DNA from: Cybelea sp963824595
GTDB taxonomy: Bacteria; Vulcanimicrobiota; Vulcanimicrobiia; Vulcanimicrobiales; Vulcanimicrobiaceae
Assembly: GCA_963824595.1 (NCBI GenBank)
Contig: CAWGPY010000005.1
Location: forward strand, 124,001-188,000
Direction of reading: 5' to 3'
DNA: 64,000 bases
The position numbers and the translations under genes are program-made. The notes under the pieces were generated by a model. The model searched no databases. It was not told where the DNA came from and saw nothing but the letters and a program-made list of their open reading frames with translations. Shown one piece after another: positions 45,028-53,207 of the stretch; position 1 is the stretch's first letter, and each line of letters starts with the position of its first letter.

Positions 45028-46614
45028 TTAAATGGCTTGGATCTTGGCCATCATCCCCTGATCTTCGTGATCGAGGATGTGGCAGTGGAAGAGGAATTCG
45101 CCGCGGATGACCGGGTCGCGGAAATCCATCAGCAGGACGATCGAGCCGGGCACGCTGTGCTTCTCGCCCGCACCCGTGGTCGAGCGGTGCGGTACCATCA
45201 CGCTATCGGCCCAGTAGGGGTGCTCCAATTTCTTTCCGTTGATGCTTTCGATCAAGAAGTGCACCTGATGGATGTGGAAATCGTGAACCTCCTGGGTGAC
45301 GTTGACGATCTTCCATTCCTCGACGGTTCCCGTGCGCACTACGAACATCGGCGGCGCGCGCAACGCGAAGCTCTTGCCGTTGATGAAGAAGTGCGGCTTG
45401 TTGTTCTCGCTGAATACCACGAGGCGCTTGGCGGCCGGCGCCGGCAGCGACGTGGTGTACACGTTGCGCGGCAGCGGCTCGCCGGCCGTCAGGGGCGCCC
45501 TCGAGAAATCGCCGCCGTCGCGATGATGTTTCGGCGCCACGAGGCGCGCCAGCTCGAGATAGGGGTCGGCGTCGCCGTTCGGCCCCGCGTCGTAGCAGAG
45601 CGTTTGAAACTTTGCGTGTCCCGCCGCGGGGCCGGTGACGACGAACTCGGCTCGTCCGGCCGGCGGCACGATGACGGACGACTCGGTGCGCGTCGGGGGC
45701 GTGCTCGGATTGGTGTCGAGCGCGAAGCCGTCGACCGCGACGAGCACGACCTTCTCGCCCTCGACGTTGAGCCGCAGCGTCTTGTGTCCCGTGGCGTTCA
45801 CCACGCGGAAGAACTGGCGCTCGCCGGGCGCGATCGCGATGTCGGGCCGGTTCACGCCGTTGAGCGTTACGGTGAGTCCGTCTTTGAACGTGCACGGATT
45901 GGTGTTCGAGCCGAGCGGCCGCACGCGGTCCGCGTCCGGCATGCCCGGCATATCGGGCATCGCGTCGCCCCCCACGCCGGTCGCGCGAACGATGATGACG
46001 CGCTGTTTCATCTTCGACAGCCCGGGCAGGTGGTGGGTCAGCCCTTCCACGACGATCGCACCCGACATCCCGCTCTCGCCGACTTGAAAATTGACGACGC
46101 CGTGCATGTGCGGGTGATACCAGTAGAGCCCCGGCTCCTGGTTGGTGGGAATCGGAATGACGTAGCGCGTCTTCTTGCCCGGCTTGACCATCACGTCGAG
46201 CACGTCGTCCTGCGGCCGCTCCGGCGACACGCCCAAACCGTGGAAGTGCAGGTTGACGTCATCGCGCATCACGTGCGCTCCGGGCGGCGGCTCCGAGGGC
46301 AAGTCGTTCCGCAAGTCGACCTGAATCGTGTCGCCCGGTTTCACGACGATGGTCGGCGCGACGTTGCGCAGGTGGTCGAATTCGAACTCGGGCTGGCCGG
46401 TCGCCTTGTTCTCGTTCACGATCAGCAAGAGGCTCGCGACGCCGCCGCTTGCCTTGACCACCGGGGGTTCGGGCAGGTCGGCAGTGCCGGCCGTCTGTGC
46501 GGGCAGCGACCGGGTCGCGAGCGGCGGAATCGCGCTCGTAGGCGCGCCGCCGTGGCCGCCGCAGCCGGCGAGCCAAGCGAGCGTAATTGCAAATGTGAGA
46601 AGACGTCGCGTCAT
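45028..46614 (-). CDS. Multicopper oxidase lipoprotein (CopA/CueO/laccase type)
   Basis: 528 residues with a lipobox (AWLAGCGGHGG). All four copper motifs are present: NLHFHGLG, YWYHPHMHG, HDFHIHQVHF and FHCHILDHEDQGMM. The last gives the T1 Cys and the axial Met, so an active three-domain oxidase is expected outside the cytoplasm. Likely substrates are Cu(I), Mn(II) or phenols; no Met-rich copper loop as in CueO is evident. GGAG lies seven bases before the ATG. Confidence 0.9.
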   Translation of the reverse strand: MTRRLLTFAITLAWLAGCGGHGGAPTSAIPPLATRSLPAQTAGTADLPEPPVVKASGGVASLLLIVNENKATGQPEFEFDHLRNVAPTIVVKPGDTIQVDLRNDLPSEPPPGAHVMRDDVNLHFHGLGVSPERPQDDVLDVMVKPGKKTRYVIPIPTNQEPGLYWYHPHMHGVVNFQVGESGMSGAIVVEGLTHHLPGLSKMKQRVIIVRATGVGGDAMPDMPGMPDADRVRPLGSNTNPCTFKDGLTVTLNGVNRPDIAIAPGERQFFRVVNATGHKTLRLNVEGEKVVLVAVDGFALDTNPSTPPTRTESSVIVPPAGRAEFVVTGPAAGHAKFQTLCYDAGPNGDADPYLELARLVAPKHHRDGGDFSRAPLTAGEPLPRNVYTTSLPAPAAKRLVVFSENNKPHFFINGKSFALRAPPMFVVRTGTVEEWKIVNVTQEVHDFHIHQVHFLIESINGKKLEHPYWADSVMVPHRSTTGAGEKHSVPGSIVLLMDFRDPVIRGEFLFHCHILDHEDQGMMAKIQAI

Positions 46615-46693
46615 CGGAATCTCCGAGAAGACCGGTGAGACGTCAGCTTACGGGTTTGTTAGATGCTCTTCCTACCCGGGTTACTGCCCGGCG

Positions 46694-47677
46694 CTACTTG
46701 GGCGTCGCCAGGAAGCCGTGGTGGGTGCCGTGGCCGTCGACGTACCAGCCGACGATGTCGTTGTGCTTGTTGATTCCGGTCGGCACGGTCACGCCGACCG
46801 CATCGGGCTCGTCGATCTGCTGCCACGTGATGCCTGCGAAGAACGGATGCTGCAGAATGAAGCCGTGGGTGGCGCCCGTGGCATCGACGAAGCTGCCGAC
46901 GATCCTGTCGTCGACGGTGATACCCAGGAACTGCGTGGAGGCAGCGTACGGAAATCCGAGGATCCGCACGTTGCCGCTCTCTGCCTTGCGTACGAAGCCC
47001 ATCGTCGTCCCCGACGGCGACGTCAAGTAACCAACCACATCGTCGTGTCCGTTGATCGCGGTCACGTAGAGGTCGGTGCCGGTGCCGGGCGGAGGGTCGA
47101 TCGGCGTGAACTTGCCGGTGGCGAGCGGCATCTCGAACGAGCCCACTTCCTTGCCGGATTTGTAGAAGCCGACCGCCATCGAGTCGTCGTTGAGGCCGGT
47201 GATGTGGGTGTCGGCACCGCGCCCGTGCGGATTTCCGTATGAGAACCAGAGCTTATCGACGTATGCGAAGCCGAACGTCGCCTTCTTATAGGGATCGACG
47301 TAGTAGCCCGCGATGTTGCCCCGGTCGTTGATGGCGGTTGCGACGGTGTACGTGGCCGACGGATACTGGATCTTGCGGTAGTTGTTTGGCTGGAAAGGGG
47401 GATGCGTGTAGTAGGCGACGGTCGGATCGCTGCGTTTGCCGCTGCCGAAGTAGCCGACGATCCGCTGGCCGTTGCTCATGCCGAGAAGCTCGTTGAACGA
47501 CGTGTACGGCTCGTCGTCGAGCGTTTTGAACGCTAGGTTGATCTGGGTGGTTGCCGGCCGGCTCCCGCGCGCGGCCGGCGGAAGGACGGCTCCGGGGACC
47601 GCGTTCGACGGGACGCCGCAGGCCGTTAGGATGGCCGTCGCCATAATAAACAATAAGCGACGAACGTAAGGCGTCAT
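46694..47677 (-). CDS. HAF-type repeat lipoprotein (extracellular propeller)
   Basis: 327 residues. The ATG at 47677 gives a signal ending in a lipobox (TAILTACGVP). The rest consists of recurring units of the form (I/L)N-x-x-(G/D)-x-(I/M)-(A/V)-G-x-(Y/F): INDRGNIAGYYV, LNDDSMAVGFYK, INGHDDVVGYLT, VDDRIVGSFVDATGATHGFI and INKHNDIVGWYVDGHGTHHGF. These match the HAF extracellular repeat family, probably a beta-propeller. Role unknown; it is upstream of the multicopper oxidase on the same strand. Confidence 0.75.
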   Translation of the reverse strand: MTPYVRRLLFIMATAILTACGVPSNAVPGAVLPPAARGSRPATTQINLAFKTLDDEPYTSFNELLGMSNGQRIVGYFGSGKRSDPTVAYYTHPPFQPNNYRKIQYPSATYTVATAINDRGNIAGYYVDPYKKATFGFAYVDKLWFSYGNPHGRGADTHITGLNDDSMAVGFYKSGKEVGSFEMPLATGKFTPIDPPPGTGTDLYVTAINGHDDVVGYLTSPSGTTMGFVRKAESGNVRILGFPYAASTQFLGITVDDRIVGSFVDATGATHGFILQHPFFAGITWQQIDEPDAVGVTVPTGINKHNDIVGWYVDGHGTHHGFLATPK

Positions 47678-47689
47678 CTGCAGAAGTAT

Positions 47690-47718
47690 GCCATAAAACG
47701 TTCGCGTTAATGCGTCAA
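47690..47718 (-). promoter_or_regulatory. Candidate promoter for the HAF-repeat gene
   Basis: On the minus strand TTGACG (47718-47713) and TATGGC (47695-47690) are separated by 17 bases in an A+T-rich patch, just before the ATG at 47677. The -10 match is weak. Confidence 0.3.
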
Positions 47719-47740
47719 CAAGCAAATACGTTGGATTAAA

Positions 47741-48070
47741 TTACAGGCCGATCTGACCGAGGTTGCCCATGAATCGCTGCGTTCGCGGGTCGTCCCACCA
47801 GTTGGTGACGATTGCCTCCAGTTCGGGCAAGCCGCGCAGATGACCGACGTGCCGCTCGATCGACCGGCGGTCGGGCGAGGCCGCCGTGACGTCGGCATGG
47901 AGGCGGTCGATTGTCTCGTGCGCGGCGTGGTCGGGGGGCAGTGCCGCATGCATGTCGCCATGCGGCAAGAGCGGGAGCATCGTCTCGGCCTGCGTGATGA
48001 GCTGCTCGCCGCCGATCAGTCCGGTGGCATCCGCGTCGACGATCCCGTCCCGTATCTTATCTATCTCCAT
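47741..48070 (-). CDS. Small conserved-looking cytoplasmic protein, function unknown
   Basis: 109 residues from the ATG at 48070 (MEIDKIRDGIVDADATGLIGG). No signal or membrane helix; mainly helical with a C-terminal WWDDPRTQRFMGNLGQIGL. The open frame continues upstream but has atypical composition there. It is divergent from the operon controlled by the palindrome at 48134-48150. Confidence 0.5.
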   Translation of the reverse strand: MEIDKIRDGIVDADATGLIGGEQLITQAETMLPLLPHGDMHAALPPDHAAHETIDRLHADVTAASPDRRSIERHVGHLRGLPELEAIVTNWWDDPRTQRFMGNLGQIGL

Positions 48071-48133
48071 GATGCTCGAAGCTTCTTTTGCCGCGGGACC
48101 TCGGCCTCTCCCGGCGCCGTTGCAATCGCTCAA

Positions 48134-48150
48134 ACTTTGTGCTACAAAGT
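48134..48150. promoter_or_regulatory. Operator palindrome ACTTTGT-GCT-ACAAAGT
   Basis: A perfect 7-3-7 inverted repeat ends eight bases before the GTG of the membrane protein gene. A winged-helix regulator is the second gene of that operon, so autorepression is likely (inference). With so little room downstream, the message may be leaderless. Confidence 0.6.
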
Positions 48151-48158
48151 AAAGTGCA

Positions 48159-48758
48159 GTGGAGCTACAGCGCGCGCTCTCCGATCTCGCCGAGGTACGC
48201 GACCGGCTCGTCCGCATCCAGCGGTTCGAGGGTTATTCCGCGCCGGCAGCGATCGCGAGCGGCGTGGCCGCGTTCATCGCGGCCTACGCGCAGCGCGCGA
48301 CGGCGCCCCTGCCGGCGGATGCCGCCGACCTGCACCGGTACGTGCTGATTTGGATGAGCTGCTTGGCGGCGGCGCTGCTGCTGAACTACGGCGCCGTAGG
48401 CGTATGGCTGTGGAAGAATCACGGCCCGGCTGCGGCGAGCGGCTTTCGCACGGCGGCGCGCTCGATCGCGCCGGCCGTCGTCCTCGGCGGACTGCTCACG
48501 GTCGCGCTGATCGATCGATCCGAGTATCTGCTCTTGCCGGGCGCGTGGTTCGCGCTCTACGCGATCGGACTGTTTGCATCGCGCGAGGCGATTCCCGCGG
48601 CGACGATGCCGGTCACGCTGGGTTTCTGCGCGCTCGCCGCCCTCTTTCTCGTGTCGCCGCTGCGCGAAATCGCGCTTTCGTGGTGGGTGATGCCCCTGGG
48701 CTTCGGAGCGGGTCAGATCGCCATCGGCTGCATCATATGGAACGAGCGGCGGCCGTGA
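48159..48758 (+). CDS. Five-helix membrane protein controlled by a winged-helix regulator
   Basis: 199 residues starting at GTG. A cytoplasmic N-terminal helix (LQRALSDLAEVRDRLVRIQRFEGYSAPAA) is followed by about five membrane helices. No catalytic motif. The start lies eight bases after a perfect palindrome, and the stop overlaps the regulator gene as GTGA. Such membrane protein/regulator pairs are common, but their task is unknown. Confidence 0.7.
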   Translation: MELQRALSDLAEVRDRLVRIQRFEGYSAPAAIASGVAAFIAAYAQRATAPLPADAADLHRYVLIWMSCLAAALLLNYGAVGVWLWKNHGPAAASGFRTAARSIAPAVVLGGLLTVALIDRSEYLLLPGAWFALYAIGLFASREAIPAATMPVTLGFCALAALFLVSPLREIALSWWVMPLGFGAGQIAIGCIIWNERRP

Positions 48759-49114
48759 GCTCGCGCCAGGCCCCGTTTTCGTATCCCGGGCTCGAGCGGA
48801 TCTTCCACGAGCGCGGGCGGCTCGCCATCTGCACGTGTCTGATCGCGCATCCCGACGGGCTCAGCTTCACCGAGCTGCAGGGCTCGTGCGATCTCTCGGA
48901 CGGCAACCTCAACCGGCACGTGCACGCGCTTGCCGAGCTCGGCATCGTGACCACGGAGAAGCAGCGCGGCTCGGGCCGTCCGCAGACGGTCTATCGCATT
49001 ACGAAGCGCGGGCGCCAACGCTTTCTCGCCTACGTTGACGAGCTCGAGGCGGTGGTGCGCGACGTCCACGAGCGCGCGCAGGCGCCGGCGCACCCGAAGC
49101 TGGCGACGACGTGA
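48755..49114 (+). CDS. Winged-helix transcriptional regulator
   Basis: 119 residues. PGLERIFHERGRLAICTCLI, LSFTELQGSCDLSDGNLNRHV (recognition helix) and VTTEKQRGSGRPQTVYRITKRG (wing) fit the small ArsR/MarR-like 'winged helix DNA-binding' family. The GTG at 48755, overlapping the previous stop by four bases, is preferred over an ATG at 48737. It probably binds the palindrome at 48134-48150. It is joined to uppS by another GTGA overlap. Confidence 0.83.
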   Translation: MSSRQAPFSYPGLERIFHERGRLAICTCLIAHPDGLSFTELQGSCDLSDGNLNRHVHALAELGIVTTEKQRGSGRPQTVYRITKRGRQRFLAYVDELEAVVRDVHERAQAPAHPKLATT

Positions 49115-49803
49115 CTCCGCGCCACGTCGCCATCATCATGGACGGCAACCGTCGTTGGGCTATCGAGCGGGGCCTTCCGATCGCGTGCGGCTATCGCCGC
49201 GGCGTCGGCGCGCTGCGCCGCACGCTGCGCGCGGCAGCCGAGGCCGGCGTGCGCGTCGTGACCGCGTATGCGTTCTCGGAAGAAAATTGGGATCGTCCGC
49301 AGAGCGAGGTCGGACTGTTGATGGATCTGTGCGCGCGCGCCGCGCACGGGGAGCTCCGGAGGCTCGCCCGAGAGGGCGTGCGCGTTCGCCTCTGCGGTCG
49401 CAGCGAGCGATTGCCGGCACGCACGCGAGCGGCCCTCGAACGCCTCGTGGCGGAGACGTCCTGCAACCGCGGCGTTCTTCTCAACCTCGCCATCGACTAC
49501 GGCGGACGCCGCGAGATCGGCGACGCCGTGCGCGCGCTCGTGCAAGAGGTGCGCGCGGGCGTTCTCGATGCCGATTCGATCGACGAGCACGCGCTGCAGA
49601 GCCGCCTCTACACGGCGGGTCTGCCCGATCCCGACCTGATCGTTCGGACCGGCGGCGAGCTGCGGCTCTCGAACTTCCTTCTCTTTCAGGCGGCGTACGC
49701 GGAGTTCTGGGCTACGCCGACCTATTGGCCGGACTTCGACGCCAGCCACTTCGGCGCGGCGCTGGCCGACTTTGCGTCGCGCCAGCGCCGCTACGGAACC
49801 TAG
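49111..49803 (+). CDS. uppS: Polyprenyl diphosphate synthase (cis-prenyltransferase)
   Basis: 230 residues beginning directly at the catalytic region: HVAIIMDGNRRWA carries the essential Asp. Then AFSEENWDRPQSEV, INLAIDYGGRREI-like NLAIDYGGRREI and LPDPDLIVRTGGELRLSNF, the last with the Arg residues that bind diphosphate. It condenses isopentenyl diphosphate onto farnesyl diphosphate to make the lipid carrier for cell-wall and glycan synthesis. Placement behind a regulated membrane-protein operon suggests this may be a specialised second copy (inference). Confidence 0.92.
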   Translation: MTPRHVAIIMDGNRRWAIERGLPIACGYRRGVGALRRTLRAAAEAGVRVVTAYAFSEENWDRPQSEVGLLMDLCARAAHGELRRLAREGVRVRLCGRSERLPARTRAALERLVAETSCNRGVLLNLAIDYGGRREIGDAVRALVQEVRAGVLDADSIDEHALQSRLYTAGLPDPDLIVRTGGELRLSNFLLFQAAYAEFWATPTYWPDFDASHFGAALADFASRQRRYGT

Positions 49804-49812
49804 GGAGCCGCG

Positions 49813-50445
49813 TTAGCTCTTTCCCGGATATTTGTAGCGCAGCACCTTCTCGAGGTTGATGCCGCGAACGATGCCGTTGGCGTGATAGGCGAGGCCCCAC
49901 GAGTCAATGGACGACATGTCGGGGAAGATGCAGGCCTCCAGGGTTTGATCGACCGACTTCTTGTTATACCAGCCGCCGCCGGCGCCGCTCGTGCCCCCGA
50001 ACTGGTCGGAGCCGCCGAGCAGCGTGCAGTAGCACGACGCGGGATTCCCCTGGCACGAACCGGTCGGAGGCGCGAGGATGTACGCGAGCGCGGCCAGCGT
50101 CGGTTTCTTGGTGAAGAGCGTGCTCAGCAAGATGTGGATGCGCGATCCGTCCTTCTTGCTGGTGTACTGGCAGAAGCTCTGTTTGCCCGCGAGAAAGAGC
50201 AGCTGCGATCCGTTGCTTCCGTAGACGGGACGGCGCACGATCACCTCGCCGTGCGTGTGCGTGCAGTACGCGGCCGCGGCGGTCTGCGACGCATCGGCCC
50301 CGTCGGGAAGCGCCGCGGAGAGCGCTTGAGCCGATGGTTGGCTCGGGAGCGTCGTGCCGAATTGCGGCGAGGTGGCTCCGGTGCCGGCGCATCCGGCAAA
50401 GAGAACGGCGCTCGCGAGTACGAGCGTCCCAAAAGAAAGCTTCAT
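49813..50445 (-). CDS. Lipoprotein of unknown function, cysteine-rich
   Basis: 210 residues. AGGAGTTG lies before two ATGs; the second (50445) has the better spacing. The lipobox is VLFAGCAGTG. The mature part has at least five cysteines (YCTHTHGE, SFCQYTS, SCQGNPASCYC, EACIFP) and a Gly-rich loop, suggesting disulfides. No family is recognised. Confidence 0.7.
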   Translation of the reverse strand: MKLSFGTLVLASAVLFAGCAGTGATSPQFGTTLPSQPSAQALSAALPDGADASQTAAAAYCTHTHGEVIVRRPVYGSNGSQLLFLAGKQSFCQYTSKKDGSRIHILLSTLFTKKPTLAALAYILAPPTGSCQGNPASCYCTLLGGSDQFGGTSGAGGGWYNKKSVDQTLEACIFPDMSSIDSWGLAYHANGIVRGINLEKVLRYKYPGKS

Positions 50446-50643
50446 CATCAACTCCTATAACGGCGCAACGGTGCTACGGCCTAACGGCGACGACCGACTT
50501 ACCGATAACGGAGCGCCTCACCTGTGCGCCGGCAGGCACGGCGCCCGGCCGGCCCGGTCTGCGGCTTCGGCTAGCGCTCAACAGGCATCGGGGGCAAGGC
50601 AGCGTACTGCTCACACAACACCACGCACCGCGGAGGAATGAAG

Positions 50644-51156
50644 GTGAAGGCAACAATTGGAGCGTTGACCGTATGCGCCGCCGTGTTGCTGCAGGCGCAG
50701 CCGGCACCGGCGTCGCCCATTGACGAGCTCGGGCGTTTCGAAGGCGTCTGGCACAGCCAGGGGACGTTCGTTCAGACTCCTTACAGCAAGGCGCGCGCGA
50801 CGACGGCGACGACGATCTGCGCGTGGGCGATAGACCGCTCGTATATGGTCTGCCAGCAGAAGGTCGTGGACGGCGATGCGCGCGAGTACGATCTCGGCGT
50901 TTATAGCTACGAGGACGCCACGCACGACTATCGTTTCTATAGCATTCGCGCGGGACGATCCACGGCTTCGGCAATCACCGTAGACGGCAATACGATCTCG
51001 TATCCATTTTCGTTCACCGACGGCGACAAGCACGTGATGATTCGCACGCTCAATGTCTGGACGAGTCCCATGCTCTATCGGTGGCGAAGCGAATACTCGA
51101 CCGATGCCGGTGCGACGTGGACCCTGATGGGGTCGGGAACCTCGCAGAAGAGTTAG
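50644..51156 (+). CDS. Exported DUF1579-like small protein
   Basis: 170 residues. GGAGG at 50632-50636 is seven bases before the GTG at 50644 but only one base before the ATG at 50638, so the GTG is the better start. Signal peptide (VCAAVLLQAQPAPA), then FEGVWHSQGTF and repeated strands (YDLGVYSYEDATHDYRFYSI), like lipocalin-like DUF1579 domains. The stop overlaps the convergent phzF-like gene by four bases. Confidence 0.65.
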   Translation: MKATIGALTVCAAVLLQAQPAPASPIDELGRFEGVWHSQGTFVQTPYSKARATTATTICAWAIDRSYMVCQQKVVDGDAREYDLGVYSYEDATHDYRFYSIRAGRSTASAITVDGNTISYPFSFTDGDKHVMIRTLNVWTSPMLYRWRSEYSTDAGATWTLMGSGTSQKS

Positions 51157-52034
51157 CGAGCGTCGAACGTGCCCGTCGCGACGTGCGCGACGTGGCCCCC
51201 CACCTCGATTCCGTCGCCGCCCTCCGCGCCGCGAACGTGCACGTGCAGCAGGCTGCGGCGCCCCATCTTGGTGCCCTGCTCGCTCACGAACCGCGTGCCG
51301 TCGTCGCGGCTCGCCAACCCGTACTTCATCATGAAGGCCGCGAGCGGCCCGGTCGCGCCGCCGGTCGCGGGATCTTCGCGGATGCCCATCTGCGGCGCGA
51401 ACATGCGGGAATACGCGCCGGCCGGCGTCGGAGCGAAGACGAAGATCCCGGCATTCGCGTGCGGACCGGCGAGAAGCGACTCCGCCAACGCGTCGTCGAT
51501 GCTAGCGCGGTCGACCGTCGCCGCATCCGCGGCCGCGACGAACAGCATCGGGTGACCGGCCGAGAGCATCTCGCACGGCACGTCGGTCGCGAGCTCGTCG
51601 GCGCCCAGGCGCACCGCCGCGGCGCAGGCCTCGCGCGAGAGGACGCCGAGGCTTCGAATCGCGGGCGTCGTGAGCCAGAGCAGCGGATCGTCGCCCGCGT
51701 CGACACGCACCGCGATCGGGCCGGCGTTCTCGGCCAGCGTGAAGCGCGTCGCGCTCGCGGGCACCATCCCCAGCCGGCGCAGCACCCAGGCGGTGCCGAT
51801 CGTCGGGTGGCCCGCGAACTCCATCTCGTTGTTGGGGGTGAAGATTCGCACCCGCGTCGCCGAGGCCGTCGATTCGTGCGGTAAAATGAACGATGTCTCG
51901 GCCAAGTTGAACTCCTTGGCGACCCGCTGCATCGTGACGGCGTCCAAGTCGGACGCGTCGGTGACCACCGCAAGCGGGTTACCTTCGAGCGGCGTGCGGG
52001 TGAAGACGTCGACGACGTGATACTCGAATCGCAT
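51153..52034 (-). CDS. PhzF-family isomerase/epimerase
   Basis: 293 residues. The fold is recognised from VDVFTRTPLEGNPLAVV, the catalytic Glu in FNLAETSFIL, MEFAGHPTIGTAWVL and EDPATGGATGPLAAF. The family includes PhzF and diaminopimelate epimerase-like isomerases; most members have unknown substrates. No phenazine genes are nearby, so the name should not be taken as phenazine synthesis. Confidence 0.9.
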   Translation of the reverse strand: MRFEYHVVDVFTRTPLEGNPLAVVTDASDLDAVTMQRVAKEFNLAETSFILPHESTASATRVRIFTPNNEMEFAGHPTIGTAWVLRRLGMVPASATRFTLAENAGPIAVRVDAGDDPLLWLTTPAIRSLGVLSREACAAAVRLGADELATDVPCEMLSAGHPMLFVAAADAATVDRASIDDALAESLLAGPHANAGIFVFAPTPAGAYSRMFAPQMGIREDPATGGATGPLAAFMMKYGLASRDDGTRFVSEQGTKMGRRSLLHVHVRGAEGGDGIEVGGHVAHVATGTFDAR

Positions 52035-52068
52035 GCCAATACCTTATCAATACGGGACGGAGAAGGGA

Positions 52069-52134
52069 ATGGCACGAGAGGTCGGCGGACGCTACGTAGT
52101 GCGGCGGCACGGCGACGGCTGCGACGGCCCTTAA
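52069..52134 (+). CDS. Possible 21-residue microprotein
   Basis: GGAG six bases before an ATG starts a 22-codon frame (MAREVGGRYVVRRHGDGCDG and one Pro) in the gap between phzF and the aspartic-protease-like gene. The translation signal is good, but the length gives no other evidence. Confidence 0.25.
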   Translation: MAREVGGRYVVRRHGDGCDGP

Positions 52135-52138
52135 GCGT

Positions 52139-52963
52139 TCACGGATCGAAGTAGATCACGTTTGACAGATAGTCGAGCGTGACGGCGGCTTCGAAGAAGG
52201 CCGTCGGCCCGATCTTGCCGCTCACGCGTTCTCCCTCGAACACGTCGTCGTCCGGACGCGTGGTGAACCAAACGCTCGCGGTGCGATAGGTTCCAATCGC
52301 AACGCGCGGCGCCTCGATCGCGTCGATGCCGGGGCCGCCGGCGCCGCGGATGTAGCGCCACTGCGGATATACCGTATGCCATCGGTGCATGACGGCCGCG
52401 GTGACGAAGCTCGTGGCGCGAACGGCCCCCCAGCGATCGTGCATAGCCGCCGTCGCCTCGGGCGTAAGAACGACGGTCGCGGCGGTATCGAAGCTCATCT
52501 CGACGCGTTTGTCGCCGACGGTTACCGGCACCGTCGCAAATCCGCCGGCGAGCGTCATCGGCGCGCGGCCGAGCGCACCGGCCTGGGCGCCGGCCTCCGG
52601 GAGCATCTCGAGGCGGGCGCGCCGATAGTCGAGCAGCACCACGCGGCCCGCGAACCAGCCGGCCCCGAACTGCGCGTCGATGCCGTGGAAGACGCGGTCC
52701 GCCGGGCCGGGTGCGAAAACCGGGAGCCGGCCTTCGCCGGCGAGTGGGGGCACGACCGGGGGCGGCAGTACGACCGCCCTGCCGGAGAGCCCGAGGGCCT
52801 TCGCGCAGCCTTCGGTCACGAAGCCGCTGCCGTCGGTGTCGAGCCAGATTCGCAGCCGCCGACCGGCGACCGCCGGCTCGTAGAAGAACCGCCCGTCGGC
52901 GGTCAGCGCCGACGGGAGGGGAGTGCCGCTCACCGCCATCAGCGCGGTCAAGAGAATTTCCAC
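52139..52963 (-). CDS. Aspartic-protease-like exported protein
   Basis: 274 residues from a GTG preceded by GAGG. A weak hydrophobic N-terminus (ILLTALMAVSG) is present. Two Asp-Thr motifs occur in the positions of the two halves of pepsin-like enzymes: RIWLDTDGSGFVT (near 40) and MSFDTAATVVL (near 155), where the usual Gly after DT is Ala in the second. It ends VTLDYLSNVIYFDP, as in bacterial retropepsin-like domains. Activity is uncertain because the second motif is changed. Confidence 0.6.
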   Translation of the reverse strand: MEILLTALMAVSGTPLPSALTADGRFFYEPAVAGRRLRIWLDTDGSGFVTEGCAKALGLSGRAVVLPPPVVPPLAGEGRLPVFAPGPADRVFHGIDAQFGAGWFAGRVVLLDYRRARLEMLPEAGAQAGALGRAPMTLAGGFATVPVTVGDKRVEMSFDTAATVVLTPEATAAMHDRWGAVRATSFVTAAVMHRWHTVYPQWRYIRGAGGPGIDAIEAPRVAIGTYRTASVWFTTRPDDDVFEGERVSGKIGPTAFFEAAVTLDYLSNVIYFDP

Positions 52964-53207
52964 GTTGCCTCACTCGCGAGGATGACACGCCGGGCCGGCA
53001 CGGTCTTGGATGAATCGGACGGGCCGCACGCCGGCGCTGGCGGCGCAGCGGACCTAGTACATCGCGGCCGACGACGCGTATCACAAGCGCCGGGATGCGC
53101 ACCGACACCGCGGAGCTCGGTCCATGGGGAGGTGGTTGGCGCGCTTCCAAACGCTGCCGTAACGGCCGGCGGCGGACAGCGGCCCGCCGGCTGCGAAACG
53201 TCGGTGA

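Noticed and set aside
51153..52034. PhzF as evidence of phenazine biosynthesis
   Set aside because: No other phenazine genes are near; the family is broad and mostly of unknown substrate.
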